This document shows positions 30,719-35,776 of a stretch of 35,776 nucleotides of DNA, in pieces (the stretch's first letter is position 1; each line of letters starts with the position of its first letter). The notes beneath the pieces were generated by a model, which was given only the letters and a program-made list of their open reading frames with translations, ran no database searches and had not been told where the DNA came from. Source of the DNA: Basidiobolus ranarum (lineage: Eukaryota > Basidiobolomycota > Basidiobolomycetes > Basidiobolales); contig JASJQH010006938.1 in assembly GCA_040143965.1 (NCBI GenBank), positions 1-35,776 on the forward strand, in the 5' to 3' direction. Both the position numbers and the translations under genes were made by a program.

Positions 30719-32050
30719 GTTTCCAGAGTTGCAAGATGAGGTTGATAGCCTATTGAGAGAGCTTGATGCTTGTGAAAGGTGTTTAAAGAAATGGCCTTAC
30801 TGTAAGTTTGAGAGATGATTGTTAATTGATTAGATATCAATTATACATAAATTTGAAAAGATTATAGAAACCAGCAATGGAATTACGTTCGGGACATCCG
30901 TAAGAGTAAAATAAGCCATCCTTGGGCTAATTAAAATATATCCCAAGTATATATTTCAATGTTGAACTAACTGCTTTTTGACTGAAGAATGCTAGCTAAT
31001 TTAGAGAAGATATACGAAAAAGTGATGTGGCCAAACTCTGAGTGTATAAAGATTAGGATAAATAATATAAGGGAAATAAGAACTTCAACTATCTTTAAGT
31101 TTATTTTATTCTCTCTCAGAGATCAGTTAGTTACCCTAAAGGAAACGTTTTATTGTATTATGGTTACTTCCACTTCAAATCCTGAACTACTATAACAGTA
31201 CTAATCTCAAAAGCATCATTCACTCTTGAATTCTAGTATATTTGAAGCAATTTATCCATCAAATGAAATATAACATTTAGTTTGATTTGGGGTGATAGTT
31301 CGATTAAGAGCACCCTAAATATATATGTATATGCATAATATAAGATTGTATTATATTCCATTTCGGTTAATTCGGTCAGATGGCATCGTTCTACACCATA
31401 TAAAGATAGGACATTAATTATTTACCAACATGAACTTGAGATAACACTTGCTGGAAACAAATAAGAAATGCTCTTTCGGTGATTATCAGTGATAACAGCA
31501 GTCCTTAGTTAGCACGAAACTGTTGCCACACTCTTCCATGTTTCTGTCAAAAAAATGGAATGAGCATTTGCTATTCTTGCAATCACGTATGATTTCCTCC
31601 GAGATTCAAAGTGCCAAGGTTTTTTGTACACTGATTTCTTTCACCTGATGGTTCAAGGGAATTTTCAGATACATGAGCTACTCTTACTAGCGTATCAATT
31701 CCAATCGTCAGATCGGTGTTTATATCAGTCTGTCACCTTAGATGGGATTCTTTCAAACGCCAAGAAGTTGGTAGTTAGTCTTGGTCGCATCTACGATCAT
31801 CAGTATATTTCTTGGCACAATCACCTTGGTAATTATTAGGATATATATAGGAATTTATTTAGTAAAATCTGAAAATAATTACTACAACGGACCATTAAGC
31901 ACTAGCCAAATAGGTAACAGTGGTAGGACAAGATCCATATTAGTAACAATAGAATGAGAAAGATGTATAATGGATGAGGCAGATCTACATAAAACCAGGC
32001 AACTGAGATCTTGCTTCTCACAGGTTTCCTTCGTAAGTCGTTTATCGTCC
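30719..32050. other. Intergenic region, nothing recognised
   Basis: About 1.3 kb upstream of the RTA1-like gene. Frames at 30989-31195 and 31624-31839 have no domain. No clear TATA box. Confidence 0.5.
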
Positions 32051-33063
32051 ATGGCTGTCCCTCCTCATTACAATTTATATCACTATGATCCCAATATACC
32101 ACTAGCCATTTTTGCGCTGGTTGTATTTACTATTTTAACGATTGTTGTTTCTTTTCAAACTCATCGATATAAAACACGGTATATGTATGGAGTCGCTAGC
32201 GGTGCTGCCGGTAAGTTTGAAATGCTGGAAATGTTGCCAAATAAATTCAATTTTCTCAAATTTTCTTGTGCTAGGTGAAGCCATAGGGTTCGCCATTCGT
32301 ATATGGTCAGGTCAACCAGCAAACAATGGAATTATTCCAGCCTACGCTGCATCCACTGTATTTTTGTTACTTCCGCCTATTGTCATCGCCCTAGGGAGTT
32401 ATTTAGCAGTAGCCAATATGTAAGTATTTACCTCTACGGTTCAACGAGGGGAGCAATGAAAGTGCGGTTTTTTAATATTTCTTCCATAGAATCTATCATT
32501 CCAATTATCGGACCAAATTCATTCAACCGGTTATCATTGAGAAGGCCTTTTTATCGATTGATGTGATTTGCTTCATGGTTCAAGCAATGGGTGGTGGTAT
32601 GATGGCTATTCAATCTATGGCAAGCACAGGCTCTAGTATCGCACTGATTGGCCTCGGTTTGGCCTTGGTATCTCTCCTTACTTTCTCTATCATCACTTTC
32701 TATGTCCAGCGCACATCACATTTCACTTTTCGACTACTTGAGAATGGTCAGAAGAATGTAACAGGTTGGCGTATTCTCTACTGGCCAATTTGGATCAACA
32801 TTGTAGCGCTTCTGATCCGATCAGTCTATCGTGTAGCCGAGTTCGCTCAAGGGTTCCAAGGCTATCTTATTTCACACGAAGTGTACTTTTATATATTCGA
32901 CTCGTTGATGATGCTTATTGCCATCGTCGCCTATGTCATAATCCCCCCAGGCCGGTATTTGCGACCTGATTTGGTTGAAAAGCAGAGTTTTTCTATGAAC
33001 CCGTTGAGATCTGAAAGTGGTGAGAGTGTATTGACTGGTAAGTGGACGACAGCTCAGATATGA
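32051..33063 (+). CDS. RTA1-like seven-transmembrane protein
   Basis: Member of the fungal RTA1/RSB1 lipid-translocating exporter-like family, plasma-membrane proteins tied to sphingoid-base release and resistance to toxic lipids or drugs. Exons 32051-32210, 32275-32419 and 32490-33063 join in phase to 292 residues; introns are 64 and 70 bases. Seven hydrophobic helices are visible, from PLAIFALVVFTILTIVVSF near the N-terminus to LMMLIAIVAYVIIPPG near the C-terminus. Family signatures are FIQPVIIEKAFLSIDVICFM and GGGMMA in the middle, and IRSVYRVAEFAQG, then SHEVYFYIFD, in the last third. The second splice joins VANI to IYHSNYRTKF, restoring the loop before helix 4. The start is the ATG just before AVPPHYNLYHYDPN, a typical N-terminus; an in-frame ATG 81 bases upstream is less likely. 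The actual transported lipid is unknown. Confidence 0.94.
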
Positions 33064-33622
33064 AGAGTCCAAAGCTGTATTAAAGTATGTTGGTGACCAC
33101 CTTTGAGTATCACGGTCTGAGCAGAAACAGAAATAGAACTTCTGCATTCCCATATTGACATGATTCGTTTGAAGAGGAAATATTTATTATATCCTTTCCT
33201 ATTTTTGACATTGCATCAATAAACTCGTTAAAGCTAATCATTCTTGTTGGCATACAACGATAAAGTAGACGTACTTAGATATAAATATTAATACCACATT
33301 CACAGTTAGATCAGCATTATATAAGCAACGCATGAGTCTTTTTAGCCGAATCATGACCGATCATGTTGCTGGCTATCATATGAATAAATAAACATATCTG
33401 TACCTGTACATTTTGAAAGAAATTGGGATACAACATAGATACATACTATGTATACTTTACTGACACTCTTTTGTAGCCAATATAGTTTTCGATCATTTGA
33501 ATGAAATAAAGTATCTCATTACACTTGTAGCTATAATATATAATAATTATATTATAACAATTCAATGGAAGTGATTTTTCTCCACCTTTATGATAGAATC
33601 GAGATTGTAGCATTTTTAATAC

Positions 33623-33635
33623 TTAACCCTAACCC
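33623..33635 (-). repeat. Interstitial CCCTAACCC telomere-like site
   Basis: TTAACCCTAACCC, the complement of TTAGGG-type repeats; compare 9340-9351 and 19550-19560. Confidence 0.6.
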
Positions 33636-34230
33636 AATCATTCGACAGTCACAATTCATCTGAATTTATTATTTATGAACGCTGATCGCAAAAAGGGTGA
33701 AACACCTGGTTAAATACTACAATGATGTCGAACACTCGTAGTTTCTTTGTATGAACAATCATTTAGATGTTAAAGCTAAAATATAGGATCACCTAGAGAT
33801 CTTTAATGCATGCTTGGTAACACCTATTCACATTAAGATCTGTAAGTGGTACTATGGCCAAGGGGGTTGGCATTGTATCCAACAGAGTTACTTGGGATTG
33901 GATCATGTTCACAGATGTACTAGTGAGAGATATTTATAACTAATAACAATCCAGGATGTAAAGGTTGAAGTTTGTAACTAGCTAAAAACATGATTGAGGT
34001 TGAAATTAGATTTTACACGGTTGACTTGAGGAAAGAGCGAAGAAATAAAAGTGAACCAATGCTACTATCAGTCAAACACTCGTATGTATTAATATATAGC
34101 AACTATAGGTTAGATGTTAATGAATAAAAACTTTTCAATATAGTGGTAAATGACACCACTACCTAACCTCCAAAATAATCCGGTTAAATTTCGCCCAGAC
34201 AGTCTGCCATATTTACAGCAGTTCTAAATT

Positions 34231-34289
34231 GATTGATATTGATTAATCGAGTGACCCATCACATATTCTATGTGGAAATCAAATCAATC
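34231..34289. repeat. Nested inverted repeats
   Basis: GATTGATATTGATT (34231-34244) is a near-perfect inverted match to AATCAAATCAATC (34277-34289). Inside lies a perfect small hairpin, CACATA (34260-34265) with TATGTG (34269-34274). Another short hairpin, TAGTGGT with ACCACTA, is at 34141-34161. No transposon ends or target duplication identified. Confidence 0.55.
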
Positions 34290-35519
34290 GACAATTATGC
34301 TGACGTGTGAGCTAAATTCAAAATTAATCGATTATTTAGTAGCGATTAGGCGATATGGATAATCAAATCTATAAGTCAATGATATGCAACATTTAATAAA
34401 GATCGCTTACAGGTAGTTAAAAATGGAATAAGAAAAACCAAGGCGAAAAATCGTAAAGAGGGGGCCGTAGAAAAGAAATCCTAGGGAAGAAAGTAAGGAA
34501 TGTGTACAATGATGTATCACTACTTTGGATAAATATGAATGTTGTACTTCCAAATGGTAAACTTGTTTGTTGGTTCAATTTGTATGATTTTACTTATGAC
34601 CCATGACAGGAGTCGTCATATATATGAAAACGTTAGACGTTGATATAGTACAACATTCAAATCATTATCCTTAAATACCATTTTTCAATGCATACCATCT
34701 CTGACAATTGGCCCTTAAACATGCCCGTACAAAATTTGGGTGTGCCATATATATATCCTAGTAAGATTGGGAACCGACTCGTAGTCAATACTTGTGCACT
34801 ACATGGAATATTGCAATGGATTTGGAGGAATCATCTTTAGGTTCAGAGCACCAGAAACACATACATCCGCACTACTCAAATATTGATCACATGTACGAAA
34901 AGATTAACTTTATATCGTGCTATAAACAAGTAAAAGGTCACTATTACTAATCCTAAATTAAATTAATGTAACTGGGAGGAGACAACTCTGATCTAGAGGT
35001 AGTTGGAGTGAAAGGATGAGATATCATAATGCTCTAAAGAGAAGGCAGAGATAACTTTTGAGCTACTGTGTGACAAGATTTGCAGTAATAGGAAGCTGAT
35101 GATGAGAGAGAAAGTCTCAAACAGGGCATTGATAAGCTGCACAATGCAAAGAATAAGTGGGACATAACAACAATTACTATCCGAATTTCACTTAATTCTT
35201 ATAAGAGTAAGAATACCAACAGTTGCACACTAGTAAGCCATTGAGTATATTCAGTATTTAGTGTTCCAGTGGTGATGCAGAATGAGCAATCCTTTTAGTT
35301 GGAAGAGTATATGATTAATAGGGAAAATATGGATGTTATTCAACCCTAATGTTGGTTGAAGAGGTAGTGCCGTTTCAGGACAATGTAAATATACAGTTGG
35401 TGAATTAATATCAAGTGATATGTATAGTACTAATCAAATGGTAGTACATCTTTATATGAGCTATATTTGATAGTCGGTAATCTTTTACTATATTTACTAC
35501 ATGGTGGGGCTTTGTGAGT

Positions 35520-35527
35520 TATAAAAG
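35520..35527 (+). promoter_or_regulatory. TATA box of the gene at the window end
   Basis: TATAAAAG, 42 bases before the ATG at 35562. Confidence 0.65.
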
Positions 35528-35561
35528 GGTGGCATCTCTTTGGTAATCTTCATTCAACAAA

Positions 35562-35776
35562 ATGGTTCACATCAATCTCTATGCTATTGCTGCTGCTCTC
35601 CTCTGCACCTCCGCCTATGCTAGTAATTTTGTAGCTTACTCCGGAGGTCATTATTCTGGATCTAGCAAGAGCATTGGAAAATGTGGCTGCTCTTCCATTC
35701 CCTACAGAGGTAGTTACAAGTGGTACGCTGAAGGCCAAAGTGGACGTGTCTATAATGGATCTGGATGTAGCGGAGC
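35562..35776 (+). CDS. Secreted protein, partial (cut by window end)
   Basis: The first 71 codons of a gene that runs out of the window. It starts with a clear signal peptide (MVHINLYAIAAALLCTSAYA). The mature part is rich in Gly, Ser and Tyr, with a CGCSS pair of Cys, then YRGSYKWYAEGQSGRVYNGS and another Cys at SGCSG. The Tyr/Gly pattern faintly recalls beta/gamma-crystallin-type or small secreted killer-like folds, but no family is claimed. Codons are rich in C at the third position, as in the aldolase gene, and a strong TATA box is close, both pointing to high expression. Confidence 0.75.
   Translation, partial: MVHINLYAIAAALLCTSAYASNFVAYSGGHYSGSSKSIGKCGCSSIPYRGSYKWYAEGQSGRVYNGSGCSG

Larger units (their letters stand above)
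33064..35519. other. Long intergenic region
   Basis: About 2.45 kb with no convincing frame. It contains the telomere-like site at 33623 and the inverted repeats at 34141 and 34231 (listed separately or under findings). Otherwise AT-rich sequence. Confidence 0.5.

Noticed and set aside
1-35776. CRISPR arrays, rRNA genes, intact transposons
   Set aside because: None seen; the regular repeats present are minisatellites without spacers, and the only element family found is broken or reduced to LTRs.

Overview
This window looks like a piece of a nuclear chromosome from a filamentous fungus. The DNA is AT-rich. Genes are split by short GT-AG introns (49 to 115 bases in the models below), and TATA boxes often lie about 30 to 60 bases before the start codon. 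Two genes belong to mainly fungal families: an RTA1-like seven-helix protein and a Dal5/allantoate-permease-type MFS transporter. Short TTAGGG repeats and a Ty1/copia-type LTR family fit the same picture. The species cannot be fixed from the sequence alone; a zygomycete-grade, early-diverging fungus is my guess, not a result.

Layout. 1-2200: broken LTR-retrotransposon material (two LTR copies plus a fragment that looks like the end of a copia RNase H). 2371-7211: a peroxiredoxin-5-like gene that lacks the peroxidatic cysteine (-), a secreted tyrosinase with three exons (+), and a five-exon MFS transporter (-). 8106-8699: a two-finger C2H2 protein (-). 10179-11255: an intronless class II fructose-bisphosphate aldolase (+). 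11906-13833: an eight-exon SLMAP-like FHA/coiled-coil protein with a 19-base microexon (+). 14188-15478: an AlkA/Mag-type DNA glycosylase (+), convergent with a CCR4/Angel-type exonuclease-fold protein at 16259-17878 (-). 17.9-24.4 kb is gene-poor: one small secreted cysteine-rich protein (20871-21137, -), a doubtful small ORF, minisatellites and one solo LTR. 24370-26160: a membrane GT2 glycosyltransferase (-). 28104-28347: a tRNA-like A-box/B-box leader followed by a well-formed box C/D RNA and T-runs, a candidate Pol III-transcribed snoRNA. 29320-29736: a small cysteine-rich, probably GPI-anchored protein (+). 30407-30718: a second solo LTR. 32051-33063: the RTA1-like gene (+). 35562 to the end: the start of a secreted protein gene (+).

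The genes do not form a single pathway cluster. Several act at the cell surface or outside the cell (tyrosinase, GT2 enzyme, GPI-type protein, two small secreted proteins, RTA1-like and MFS membrane proteins), and the others are housekeeping or regulatory (aldolase, DNA glycosylase, deadenylase-like protein, STRIPAK-like FHA protein, zinc-finger protein). The points most worth a second look are the snoRNA candidate with its tRNA-like leader, the peroxiredoxin whose active-site Cys is Asp, and the solo LTRs with exact 5-base target duplications. All exon boundaries were joined by hand from splice signals, reading frame and family motifs.
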